A DNA stretch of 64,000 bases, taken from Glaciecola punicea ACAM 611. GTDB lineage: Bacteria; Pseudomonadota; Gammaproteobacteria; Enterobacterales; Alteromonadaceae. The position numbers and the translations under genes are program-made. The stretch spans positions 1 to 64,000 of the forward strand of contig NZ_BAET01000019.1 of the NCBI RefSeq assembly GCF_000252165.1, given 5' to 3'. Below the pieces are notes generated by a model that saw only the letters and a program-made list of their open reading frames with translations, did no database searches and was not told the DNA's origin. Positions 56,946 through 64,000 of the stretch are shown here, piece after piece (position 1 is the stretch's first letter; each line of letters starts with the position of its first letter).

Positions 56946-57830
56946 ATGGTAATCATAATGAAAAACGGCAAATTAATTTTTACTACGCAGATTTTAGTCT
57001 CATTGTTAATGCTTAGTTTGTTTACGATAGCAAGCCCAATAGCACAGTCTCAAACGCCCCTTAGCAAGGATATGCGCATAGTGAGTGCCGGAGGCAGCGT
57101 AACTGAAATTTTATATGCGCTGGGCATGAAACCGCAAATTGTGGCCGCCGATACTAGCAGCATGTATCCGCAAAGTGTGTCGACACTTCCGAAAATAGGT
57201 TACTACCGCCAGTTAAGTGTTGAAGGCGTCTTAGCAATGCGCCCCACTCATCTATATGCAGCCCTTGGCGTGGGTCCTGAACAAGTGTTGGCGCAATTGC
57301 GTAATGCTGGCGTGAAGGTGCATGTGTTTGAACAAGCGCGCACGGTAACAGGTTTAATTAAGCAAATTCGCGAAATAGGTGAGCATACCAATGCAAGCGA
57401 AGAGGCTGAAAGGCTGGTGCTCACTGTTAATAATCAATTAAGCACAATTAAAAAGCTCAGCGCGCACCATCAGCAGCGCGCCGTGTTTTTAATGTCGGCA
57501 AGTGAGCGTGGCATTATGGCAGCAGGGCGCAATACCGTACCTAATCTTATTATGGACATTGTCGGACTGCGTAATCCTTATGACAATATTGAAGGTTTTA
57601 AGCCCGTGTCTATTGAGTCATTCTTGGCTATTGCGCCTACTCAAGTCCTTATTGCCGCCCACCGCACCGGCGGATTAAGCGCGCAAGAAATGTGTCAGCA
57701 GCCCGCGCTTGCGCAGTGGGCGTCTATGCAAGGCTGTAATTTACACATTGTAGACGCCCTACTCTTTTTAGGCCTTACGCCGCGTTTGCCTGAGGCAGTA
57801 GCACAGTTCACTAGTATCGTTGAACCATAA
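56946..57830 (+). CDS. hmuT: Heme ABC transporter periplasmic binding protein
   Basis: A 294-aa periplasmic heme-binding protein of the HmuT family, delivering heme to HmuU. A signal peptide covers about residues 1-35 (ILVSLLMLSLFTIASPIAQS). The fold markers are MRIVSAGGSVTEILYALGMK, DTSSMYP and VFEQARTVTGLIKQIREI. Two starts are possible, 56946 and 56958; both give the signal peptide. It is the first gene of hmuTUV-hugZ and lies next to a Fur box. Confidence 0.92.
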   Translation: MVIIMKNGKLIFTTQILVSLLMLSLFTIASPIAQSQTPLSKDMRIVSAGGSVTEILYALGMKPQIVAADTSSMYPQSVSTLPKIGYYRQLSVEGVLAMRPTHLYAALGVGPEQVLAQLRNAGVKVHVFEQARTVTGLIKQIREIGEHTNASEEAERLVLTVNNQLSTIKKLSAHHQQRAVFLMSASERGIMAAGRNTVPNLIMDIVGLRNPYDNIEGFKPVSIESFLAIAPTQVLIAAHRTGGLSAQEMCQQPALAQWASMQGCNLHIVDALLFLGLTPRLPEAVAQFTSIVEP

Positions 57831-57893
57831 AAGCGCAAAGAAGCAAACACCTATGATAACTACCACGCACCTGCAAACAAGTGAAAGAAGCTG

Positions 57894-58958
57894 ATGAAAG
57901 CGCGTACCGCAAGTTCAATGTTAGTCAAAAAGCAAATTGCCATTCAACAAAAAGGCTATGTGCCAACCATAATGATGCTTTGCGCTGTTTTACTCGCCGT
58001 GGCGTTTATCGCTTTAAACGCAGGTGCGGTTAAAGTGAATATATGGCAGTGGATAGGCAGCGGGTCTGCCAGCCCTTTGCAGCACACTATTTTATGGGAC
58101 ATTCGACTTCCGCGTATTTTAATGACTATGCTAACAGGCGCCGGCTTGGCTATTTGTGGCGCAGTTTTACAAGCCATATGCCGAAACCCATTGGCCGACC
58201 CGGGACTTATTGGCGTATCATCAAGCGCAGCACTTTGCGCAGGAGCTGCACTAGCGCTGTTGAGCGTAGTGCAGCTTCCTCCTTTAGCAATGACCTATTT
58301 TGTGCCGCTAAGCGCATTCGTGGGCGCAACTCTTTCGCTTATACTACTGCTAAAGATTGCCGATTCAGCACAAGGCATGAATACACTGGTATTAATACTT
58401 GCAGGCGTTGCAATTAACGCAGGCGCAATGACGCTGCTAGGCCTTATTCAATACGTAGTAGATGACGCCACACTGCGCCAAATAACCTTTTGGAGTATGG
58501 GTAGCTATGCAGGCATTAACTATACTAGCCTAAGTATTACCACTGTTCCTGTGGTGCTAGGCGCGTATTATTTTTGGCAAATTAGGCACCCACTTATGCT
58601 AATGAGCTGCAACGAGAAACAAGCTAAATATCAGGGTGTGAATACACGCAAGGTTAAGCTTACCAGTCTGTGGGTAGTGGCGGCTATTGTGGCTGTTTGC
58701 GTAAGTTTTACAGGCATTGTAGGCTTTGTAGGCTTGGTGGTGCCGCACATATGCCGAATGTTATTTGGCGCACATTTGCGCATATTGCTGCCCACCAGCA
58801 TATTGTTTGGCGCGATATTAGTGGCCTTAGCAGACACCCTCGCGCGCACCCTTATTATTCCTGCCGAGATACCGATTGGCCTTATAACCTCTATGGTGGG
58901 TGTGCCGTTTTTTCTCTACTTAATTGTGCGTGAAAAAAGGAAGTTCAACTATGTTTAA
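57894..58958 (+). CDS. hmuU: Heme ABC transporter permease (FecCD family)
   Basis: A 354-aa inner-membrane permease with about nine to ten helices. The FecCD signatures are WDIRLPRILMTMLTGAGLAI, QAICRNPLADPGLIGVSSSA and the coupling region GFVGLVVPHICRMLFG. It forms a homodimer that takes heme from HmuT. GAAAGAAGC lies before the ATG. The end overlaps hmuV by 8 bases. Confidence 0.95.
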   Translation: MKARTASSMLVKKQIAIQQKGYVPTIMMLCAVLLAVAFIALNAGAVKVNIWQWIGSGSASPLQHTILWDIRLPRILMTMLTGAGLAICGAVLQAICRNPLADPGLIGVSSSAALCAGAALALLSVVQLPPLAMTYFVPLSAFVGATLSLILLLKIADSAQGMNTLVLILAGVAINAGAMTLLGLIQYVVDDATLRQITFWSMGSYAGINYTSLSITTVPVVLGAYYFWQIRHPLMLMSCNEKQAKYQGVNTRKVKLTSLWVVAAIVAVCVSFTGIVGFVGLVVPHICRMLFGAHLRILLPTSILFGAILVALADTLARTLIIPAEIPIGLITSMVGVPFFLYLIVREKRKFNYV

Positions 58959-59730
58959 TTTATCTGCAGTCACTGTAGTGGCAGGTCAAAAAACCCTGCT
59001 AAACGATGTTAGCTTGGTGTTTGAGAGTAACAGCATTACCGCTATTTTAGGCGCCAACGGTGCAGGCAAATCAACTTTATTTAAGAGTTTACTCGGTGAG
59101 TATCCTTTGGATAAAGGCATAATAAAGTTTGATGGCCTATCTTTAGATGAACACCTCCTTAAAGATCTGAGTAAAAAACGCGCCTACATAGCCCAAGCAA
59201 AAGCGGGATTTTTTAGTATGCTGGTTTATGAATATTTACAGCTTGCGCGGCTCCAATATAATGAAACCGACGAACAGTCGCAAAATATAGTACTTGAACT
59301 TAGTGAGCAGTTTCACGTAACGCACCTACTTATGCGCGATGTAACCCAGCTTTCTGGCGGTGAACTTCAACTTATAGAATTTGTAAGGGCTTACCTACAG
59401 CTCTATGAAAGCGACAACATGCATAATAAATGCTTGCTGCTAGATGAACCCGCCAGTGCGCTTGATATTAAACAAACACGCCTGCTGTACGGTCACTTAA
59501 AAACGTTTCAGCGCGCGGGTGGCTGCATTATTATTATAGATCATGACATTAATGCCGTGGCTAATTTAGCCACTAACTTAGTCTATATTAGGTTAGGCGA
59601 AGTACTAGCAACAGGAGCCAGCAGCGAGCTATTTACCAAAGTACATATAGATGATTGCTTTGATACTAGCGGGCAGATAATTGTACATAAAGCGAATTCC
59701 TTACACGAAAATAAAATGTACCACGTATAA
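58951..59730 (+). CDS. hmuV: Heme ABC transporter ATPase
   Basis: A 259-aa ATPase that powers heme import. The Walker A motif is GANGAGKST (residues 34-42), the signature is LSGGELQLIEFVRA (with E instead of Q), and Walker B is CLLLDEPASALD, followed by IIIDHDINAVANLA. The start is the ATG at 58951, with AAGGAAG upstream; it overlaps the hmuU stop, which fixes the operon. A longer open frame from 58924 has no such signal. Confidence 0.95.
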   Translation: MFNLSAVTVVAGQKTLLNDVSLVFESNSITAILGANGAGKSTLFKSLLGEYPLDKGIIKFDGLSLDEHLLKDLSKKRAYIAQAKAGFFSMLVYEYLQLARLQYNETDEQSQNIVLELSEQFHVTHLLMRDVTQLSGGELQLIEFVRAYLQLYESDNMHNKCLLLDEPASALDIKQTRLLYGHLKTFQRAGGCIIIIDHDINAVANLATNLVYIRLGEVLATGASSELFTKVHIDDCFDTSGQIIVHKANSLHENKMYHV

Positions 59731-59801
59731 GAGTTCACGCAAATTTGATAAACACGCCGAGAGAGTCTATTGTTTAACCCGCTAACCAAAGGAATAAAAA
59801 C

Positions 59802-60632
59802 ATGCGTCAGAAAAGCTATCATATTCACCAAGCCGCCTTGCTAATGCGCACTCAGCATACGGGTGTGTTATCAACCCATAGTTTGTCTATGCAAGGCTAT
59901 CCTTTTGGCTCAGTGATGCCTTTTTTAATGACACAAAGCGGCGATTTAATCGTGTATGCCTCAGACATTGCTCAGCATTCGCGTAACATGAAGCAGCACA
60001 ATAAAGTGAGTTTGTGTGTGTATGATAACCAGCAAAGCGACAGTCAAGCAAGTGCGCGTATTACTATTTTAGGTACCAGCGAAGTTGACGCGGTAAACGC
60101 TGAATTACAGGCGCAGTATATGGCTGTTTTTCCTCAAGCAAAAGCCTATGTAGAAGCGCACGACTTTCGCTTTTACATAATTAGCACCCAGCGAGTGCGC
60201 TACATAGGCGGCTTTGGGGAAATTTACTGGTTTAGTCAAGACGAATGGCAAAGCCATATGTTTGATTTAGCCAGCAGCGCGCCCGGTGCTATTGAACATA
60301 TGCATGAAGATCACGGCGATGCCCTCGCCCTGATTGTTGCAAAGCAGCTAAAGCGGCCAATAAGCAAAGACAGTGTGACCATGCTAACGTGCTTTTCTCA
60401 CGGTTTTCATTACGCCTGCCCGGCCCAAGAAACGAATGCAGATAAAAGCGTGCATGTGGGCTTTATTCCCTTTAGTCAGCCAATCTCAAAAGATCATGGC
60501 CTACGTCATGCTATGGTTATATTGACTAAACACGCCAGAACAGACAGTACACCTGAGATACAAAGCGATGATTCAGCAGGGGATAAGGCACAGAACATTC
60601 AGCAATTGACGCCAACTACTAAGGTTGTTTAG
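59802..60632 (+). CDS. hugZ: HugZ-family heme oxygenase/heme utilisation protein
   Basis: A 276-aa protein with an N-terminal split-barrel of the pyridoxamine-phosphate-oxidase fold (QAALLMRTQHTGVLSTHSLS, YPFGSVMPFLM, HSRNMKQHNKVSLCVYD) and a C-terminal DUF2470 region (IEHMHEDHGDALALI). HugZ/HutZ enzymes degrade or handle heme taken up by the cell. It follows hmuV by 71 bases in the heme operon, so it is probably the intracellular step after HmuUV. The C-terminal 30 residues are low complexity. Confidence 0.9.
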   Translation: MRQKSYHIHQAALLMRTQHTGVLSTHSLSMQGYPFGSVMPFLMTQSGDLIVYASDIAQHSRNMKQHNKVSLCVYDNQQSDSQASARITILGTSEVDAVNAELQAQYMAVFPQAKAYVEAHDFRFYIISTQRVRYIGGFGEIYWFSQDEWQSHMFDLASSAPGAIEHMHEDHGDALALIVAKQLKRPISKDSVTMLTCFSHGFHYACPAQETNADKSVHVGFIPFSQPISKDHGLRHAMVILTKHARTDSTPEIQSDDSAGDKAQNIQQLTPTTKVV

Positions 60633-60721
60633 GATGCAAAGGCACCCACAACAAGGCAAAAATTGAGTATACACCGCATTTCCTTAAAACCCCTTAGTAT
60701 AAGTAATAGGATTATCAAGAT

Positions 60722-62149
60722 ATGAGCGCCAACAATGAGTCGACAAATAATGCAGAAGACCACAGTAATAAAACGCGGATTGAATCAGACAGCATGGGGC
60801 CACTTGAAGTCCCTATTAACGCGCTATATGGGGCCCAAACCCAGCGTGCTATCAATAATTTTACGGTCAGCAATTTAACGCTTCCTGAACACTTTATTCG
60901 CGCCTTACTGCGCATTAAGCAAAGTGCGGCTTTTACCAACGCAAACTTAGAGTTGATACCCAAAGATATTGGTGACGCCATTAGCAGCGCCGCTAACAAA
61001 CTCTTAGCAATGCCAGATTTAATGCAGCATTTTCCGGTTGATGTATTTCAAACTGGATCTGGCACCAGCACCAATATGAATGCAAATGAAGTATTAAGCC
61101 AGCTTGCTAACCAAAATGAGAACTTGTCGTGCAAGGTAAATCCCAACGATCACGTTAATTTTGGGCAGAGCAGCAACGATGTTATTCCTAGCTGTATTCA
61201 TGTAAGCGCCGCCATAGCCATTCATCATCAACTGCTGCCAGCGCTTGAACACACGGTAGAAACCATAAAATGCAAAGCCAATTCTTTAGAAGGTATATGT
61301 AAAACTGGCAGAACGCATTTAATGGACGCCATGCCTATTACCATGGAACAAATGCTCAGCGGTTGGTCAGCCCAGCTTAAACAGCAAATCACTATGCTTA
61401 AACAACTGCAGCCAAGCTTATTTCAGCTAGCGATTGGCGGCACGGCGGTTGGCACCGGTATTAATACGCATCCGCAATTTGCTCAGCGCTTATGTGACAA
61501 TTTAAGTCAGCAAACCGGCATTTTGTTTAGACCCAATCCAAACTATTTTGCGGCAATAGGCTCGCAAGACATCGCGGTAAATGTGTCGGGTGTATTAAAA
61601 GCCATTGCCGTTGCGTTGATGAAAATATCCAACGATCTTAGGTGGATGAATTCGGGCCCACTTGCCGGTTTAGGTGAAATAGCACTGCCGGTGCTACAGC
61701 CTGGCTCCTCTATTATGCCGGGTAAGGTTAACCCCGTTGTGCCAGAAGCGTCCGCTATGGCCTGTGCTCAGGTAATCGGAAACGATACAGCAATAACGAT
61801 CGGTGGACAGTCAGGTAATTTTGAGCTGAACGTGATGCTGCCAATGATTGCGCATAATTTACTGTCGAGCATTTCGCTAATGAGCAATAGCCTGCTAATG
61901 CTAGCCGACAAAGCTATTTTAGACTTTAGCGTGAACCGAGATAATTTAAATGAAGCGCTCGATAGAAACCCTATTTTAGTGACCGCGCTTAATCCCATAA
62001 TTGGCTATGCTAAAGCAGCCGAAATTGCCAAAAAAGCCTATAAAGAGAATCGCCCTGTGGTTGATGTAGCCCAAGAGATGACCGATCTTTCGCGCCAGGA
62101 ACTACTTGAACTGCTTAATCCATTAAAGCTTACAGCAGGAGGGCTTTAA
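60722..62149 (+). CDS. fumC: Class II fumarate hydratase
   Basis: A 475-aa iron-independent fumarase of the TCA cycle. The signature GSSIMPGKVNPVVPEA is near residue 328, and GQSSNDVIPS and CKTGRTHLMDAMP mark the active site. It lies 89 bases after hugZ and may share the heme operon's transcript or have its own promoter. Iron-replete cells usually rely on Fe-S fumarases, so an iron-free fumarase next to Fur-controlled heme genes makes sense as iron sparing. A similar Fur-linked fumC is known in Pseudomonas aeruginosa (fagA-fumC-orfX-sodA). Confidence 0.96.
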   Translation: MSANNESTNNAEDHSNKTRIESDSMGPLEVPINALYGAQTQRAINNFTVSNLTLPEHFIRALLRIKQSAAFTNANLELIPKDIGDAISSAANKLLAMPDLMQHFPVDVFQTGSGTSTNMNANEVLSQLANQNENLSCKVNPNDHVNFGQSSNDVIPSCIHVSAAIAIHHQLLPALEHTVETIKCKANSLEGICKTGRTHLMDAMPITMEQMLSGWSAQLKQQITMLKQLQPSLFQLAIGGTAVGTGINTHPQFAQRLCDNLSQQTGILFRPNPNYFAAIGSQDIAVNVSGVLKAIAVALMKISNDLRWMNSGPLAGLGEIALPVLQPGSSIMPGKVNPVVPEASAMACAQVIGNDTAITIGGQSGNFELNVMLPMIAHNLLSSISLMSNSLLMLADKAILDFSVNRDNLNEALDRNPILVTALNPIIGYAKAAEIAKKAYKENRPVVDVAQEMTDLSRQELLELLNPLKLTAGGL

Positions 62150-62161
62150 AGGTGAACAAGC

Positions 62162-62419
62162 GAAACATTTAGTAATACATCGACATAGGCACAAAGTCTT
62201 GGCAAACATTGAGATGTCTTTATTAAAAGTGAGATTGTAACAGGTCCCTATGGTTCAGCAAGTGAGGTGGTGCTTCGCGCCTTAAGGCACTTAGAGGAGC
62301 GTCAAATTAAACTGAATTCATTACGGCTTATTTGGCTGACGAAGCAAAAAGTCAAACCCCTCGCATGCAGACAGCTAATGACTCACTTAAATTGTTTTGT
62401 GTTAAATGTTAAAAATTAA
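62162..62419 (+). pseudogene. ParD antitoxin relic
   Basis: A frame with two internal stops (at about 62186 and 62210) reads QSLGKH, then DVFIKSEIVTG and PYGSASEVVLRALRHLEERQ, which is the ParD core (G-x-Y-x-S-A-S-E-V-V-R). IKLNSLR follows, then unrelated residues. It has no start and no ParE partner, so it is the remains of a lost toxin-antitoxin pair. Confidence 0.75.
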
Positions 62420-62445
62420 CAATATGTGCTTGACGAAAGAGTAAA

Positions 62446-62492
62446 TACACCCTAATCTTAATGATAACTATTATCATTAAGATTAGGGTGTA
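62446..62492. promoter_or_regulatory. 47-bp palindrome with Fur-like core
   Basis: Two perfectly matched 22-base arms flank a 3-base centre (CTA, 62468-62470). The core AATGATAA-CTA-TTATCATT is Fur-like. The right arm ends 3 bases before the ATG at 62496 and contains AGGGTG, the likely ribosome-binding site. It can act both as a Fur operator and, if transcribed, as a strong hairpin hiding the start. Confidence 0.8.
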
Positions 62493-62495
62493 AAC

Positions 62496-62942
62496 ATGTA
62501 TCTCTATCAACTCGATTGCTACGAGCGTGCAGTAAGAACGCAGTGCGCTCATCAACAAATTGGTGTTATTAACTGCTACGTAAACTTAGGTATGCAAGCA
62601 GCAAAAACCTGCAAAACAGCTGCTGAAGCTAAGAAAACATATTTTAGAATAATAAATACGCTTGAAGAGACCATGTGCGATCCGCTTTTATCTCAACAGT
62701 GGCGCAGGCATTGCTTGAGGATGATAAAACGGCTCACGCCTATAATTTTTGAGTTAGTTGGTACTAAGCAGTACAAACAAATTGTGACTAAGATTAATAC
62801 ACTAGCTGCCTATTTTTTACCTCCCAAAAAACAACAGGCGGCGCCTAACTCTGGCTCAGAAAATAAACTGAAACCAGCCCCCCTAGACCAAGCTTGGCGC
62901 GCAAAAAAAATTTGCAAAACGCGTAACAGCGTAACAGCGTAA
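62496..62942 (+). CDS. Cysteine-rich basic protein of unknown function
   Basis: A 148-aa cytoplasmic-looking protein without signal peptide. Six cysteines lie in the first half (Cys8, 17, 27, 39, 61 and 73), with helical sequence between them; the tail from about residue 105 is basic and low complexity (PPKKQQ, AWRAKKICKTRNSV). No family is recognised. The palindrome with a Fur-like core directly before the start suggests iron-responsive control. Iron or Fe-S handling is only a guess from the cysteines. Confidence 0.6.
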   Translation: MYLYQLDCYERAVRTQCAHQQIGVINCYVNLGMQAAKTCKTAAEAKKTYFRIINTLEETMCDPLLSQQWRRHCLRMIKRLTPIIFELVGTKQYKQIVTKINTLAAYFLPPKKQQAAPNSGSENKLKPAPLDQAWRAKKICKTRNSVTA

Positions 62943-62989
62943 AAAAATGAGCCACAAGCGAACCACCTTATATTGAAAAAAGGAAGGCT

Positions 62990-63154
62990 ATGATGAATGT
63001 ATCACCCTACCAACCAGTATGGCTTGAATCTTTTTTATGCTATCTTTTGTTTGATTTAGCCATGCTCAGTATCGTAGTGCTTGGTTATTTTGGTATTAAG
63101 TTTATTGCTAAAGTTGTGAGTAGAAGCGCTTCAAGTCGATCAAGGTTCCATTAG
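62990..63154 (+). CDS. Small single-helix membrane protein (54 aa)
   Basis: ATG at 62990 (a second ATG follows directly) with AAGGAAGG five bases upstream, to TAG at 63152-63154. One long hydrophobic segment spans about residues 14-40, and the tail is basic and serine/arginine-rich (KVVSRSASSRSRFH). It begins 47 bases after the cysteine-rich protein and is probably co-transcribed. No family recognised. Confidence 0.6.
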   Translation: MMNVSPYQPVWLESFLCYLLFDLAMLSIVVLGYFGIKFIAKVVSRSASSRSRFH

Positions 63155-63531
63155 CGCTTGCATGAGCGGTGCTTTGCTTAAGATCTTGCAGATAATAATT
63201 TAAGGAAAATTTACGACGGCATTAATATCAGCAGCAAAGCATATAGACTACAAGTATGACGCCTCTATCACACTCTTGAAGGACTTAATTGCTTGCGTAA
63301 ATTGGTGTTAATTTTATCGTCAAAACTAAACTATGTAGAACATGGGTTTAACAGTGAAGCTGCTGTTATTTGGGGCTTAACTCAAGCAAACCAACAACTA
63401 TGGCTAATTGAAAAAGAGATTAAACATTAGCCTCGTAGGCCAATGTTTAAATACCATCTATCTGACTTTATGAGCACTAAAAACGTTTAGAGCCTAACAA
63501 CACATATTTGATAATTTTTAAAGGAAATAAA
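63155..63531. other. Intergenic stretch with a possible broken gene
   Basis: About 380 bases. It contains a probable broken small gene (63213-63430). No terminator or clear promoter was seen. Confidence 0.45.
63213..63430 (+). pseudogene. Small gene with lost start codon and frameshift
   Basis: AAGGA at 63202 is followed by ACG where an ATG would be expected (63213). The frame TALISAAKHIDYKYDASIT then LLKDLI runs out in a stop, while the next frame continues as LRKLVLILSSKLNYVEHG, SEAAVIWGLTQANQQL, WLIEKEIKH and ends at 63428-63430. Together they resemble one small protein of about 70 residues with a lost start and one frameshift. An alternative is a real ORF starting at the TTG at 63293 (45 codons). 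Confidence 0.35.
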
Positions 63532-63939
63532 ATGAAAACAATCGTCAATATTTTCGCGGCATTTTGCTTAACACTTAGTGCAGCAAGTTTTGCATCAGAT
63601 GACCGCCAATATGATCATTTCCCTGGTCTAAAAGCGCCCACAATGGCTATTGCTTTGTGCAACATTTCTAGATACAACGAGCTACTAGCGCAAATTATAC
63701 AAAAGGACGAAATAAGCGTTGCTGATATGACAAAAGTACACGAGCTTACCTATACGCTTGAAAATGCTATAGGCAAGCTGTCTGAGGATTTACTTGAAGC
63801 TAAAGTCGATTTAGAACAAGTTCACTTGGCGTCTGAAACACTTCAAGTAGCCATTATCAAAAGACATGCTGATTTATATTTAGCCATTACCGATGCTTTT
63901 TCTGATAATGACGCGTGTAAAGTGAATTCAAATGAATAG
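63532..63939 (+). CDS. Secreted small helical protein (DUF6746-like)
   Basis: A 135-aa protein with a signal peptide (TIVNIFAAFCLTLSAASFA) cleaved after residue about 21. The mature part has DDRQYDHFPGLKAPT, then helices with VHELTYTLENAIGKLSEDL and VHLASETLQVAIIKRHADLY. This pattern resembles small periplasmic proteins that I recall as DUF6746; the name is tentative. The start is the ATG at 63532, with AAAGGAAAT upstream; a TTG at 63508 would extend the frame by 8 codons and spoil the signal peptide. The function is unknown. Confidence 0.65.
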   Translation: MKTIVNIFAAFCLTLSAASFASDDRQYDHFPGLKAPTMAIALCNISRYNELLAQIIQKDEISVADMTKVHELTYTLENAIGKLSEDLLEAKVDLEQVHLASETLQVAIIKRHADLYLAITDAFSDNDACKVNSNE

Positions 63940-64000
63940 CTGAAGTGTTGTTTAAGGCCCAGACACTCAGGCTGTGCGCTGATTTGGTAAGTGACCAAAA

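Overview
The window looks like chromosomal DNA of a marine gammaproteobacterium of the Alteromonadales (Alteromonas/Glaciecola type). The reasons are four large TonB-dependent receptors, the long (about 530 aa) isocitrate lyase, the SelD/SelU pair, and a housekeeping set with gammaproteobacterial features. This taxonomic call is inference from gene content; no rRNA or tRNA gene was found. There is no prophage, transposase or CRISPR array. The region is a chromosomal mosaic of short operons, with several decayed genes between them.

Layout. 1-6.5 kb: a lipoprotein amidohydrolase divergent from a TonB receptor, then a frameshifted serine hydrolase flanked by Fur-like sequences. 6.9-12.7 kb: glmU-glmS (UDP-GlcNAc synthesis), an EamA transporter, and an alkylation-repair pair (alkA-ogt). 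13-19 kb: a secreted serine hydrolase, speA, and the selenium genes selD-selU. 19-24 kb: isocitrate lyase, divergent from a RamB/ScfR-like regulator with phased repeats between them, then a glycine-rich membrane protein with a fresh internal duplication, and an OsmC protein. 24-35 kb: two further TonB receptors (one Oar-like), a GlsB protein, a secreted TonB-C-like protein and katG. 35-45 kb: two RNA methyltransferases, ferredoxin, a FAD dehydrogenase, topB, a DUF445 protein and a rhodanese. 45-49 kb: a HAD phosphatase plus a DUF1704 (QEGLA/MATCAP-like) peptidase, convergent with a RimK ATP-grasp ligase and a succinylglutamate-desuccinylase-like hydrolase. 49-54 kb: an ECF sigma relic, pckA, acuI-like reductase, fpr and tspO. 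54.6-62 kb: a heme-uptake locus (receptor, hmuTUV, hugZ) followed by fumC. 62-64 kb: a parD relic, a 47-bp palindrome with a Fur-like core, and small unknown proteins.

How the genes work together. The right end is a coherent iron-starvation unit. The outer-membrane heme receptor and the hmuTUV importer diverge from a perfect Fur-type palindrome. HugZ breaks down or binds heme, and the iron-independent fumarase FumC follows. Isocitrate lyase and PEP carboxykinase support growth on acetate and fatty acids. OsmC and KatG serve peroxide defence, and the AlkA/Ogt pair repairs alkylated DNA.

The best candidate for an under-described system is the RimK, AspA/AstE-like and DUF1704 set at 45-49 kb, which could write and erase an amino-acid or peptide tag. 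The second is the palindrome that overlaps the ribosome-binding region of the Cys-rich protein at 62.5 kb. All function calls come from reading the sequence; no database search was run.
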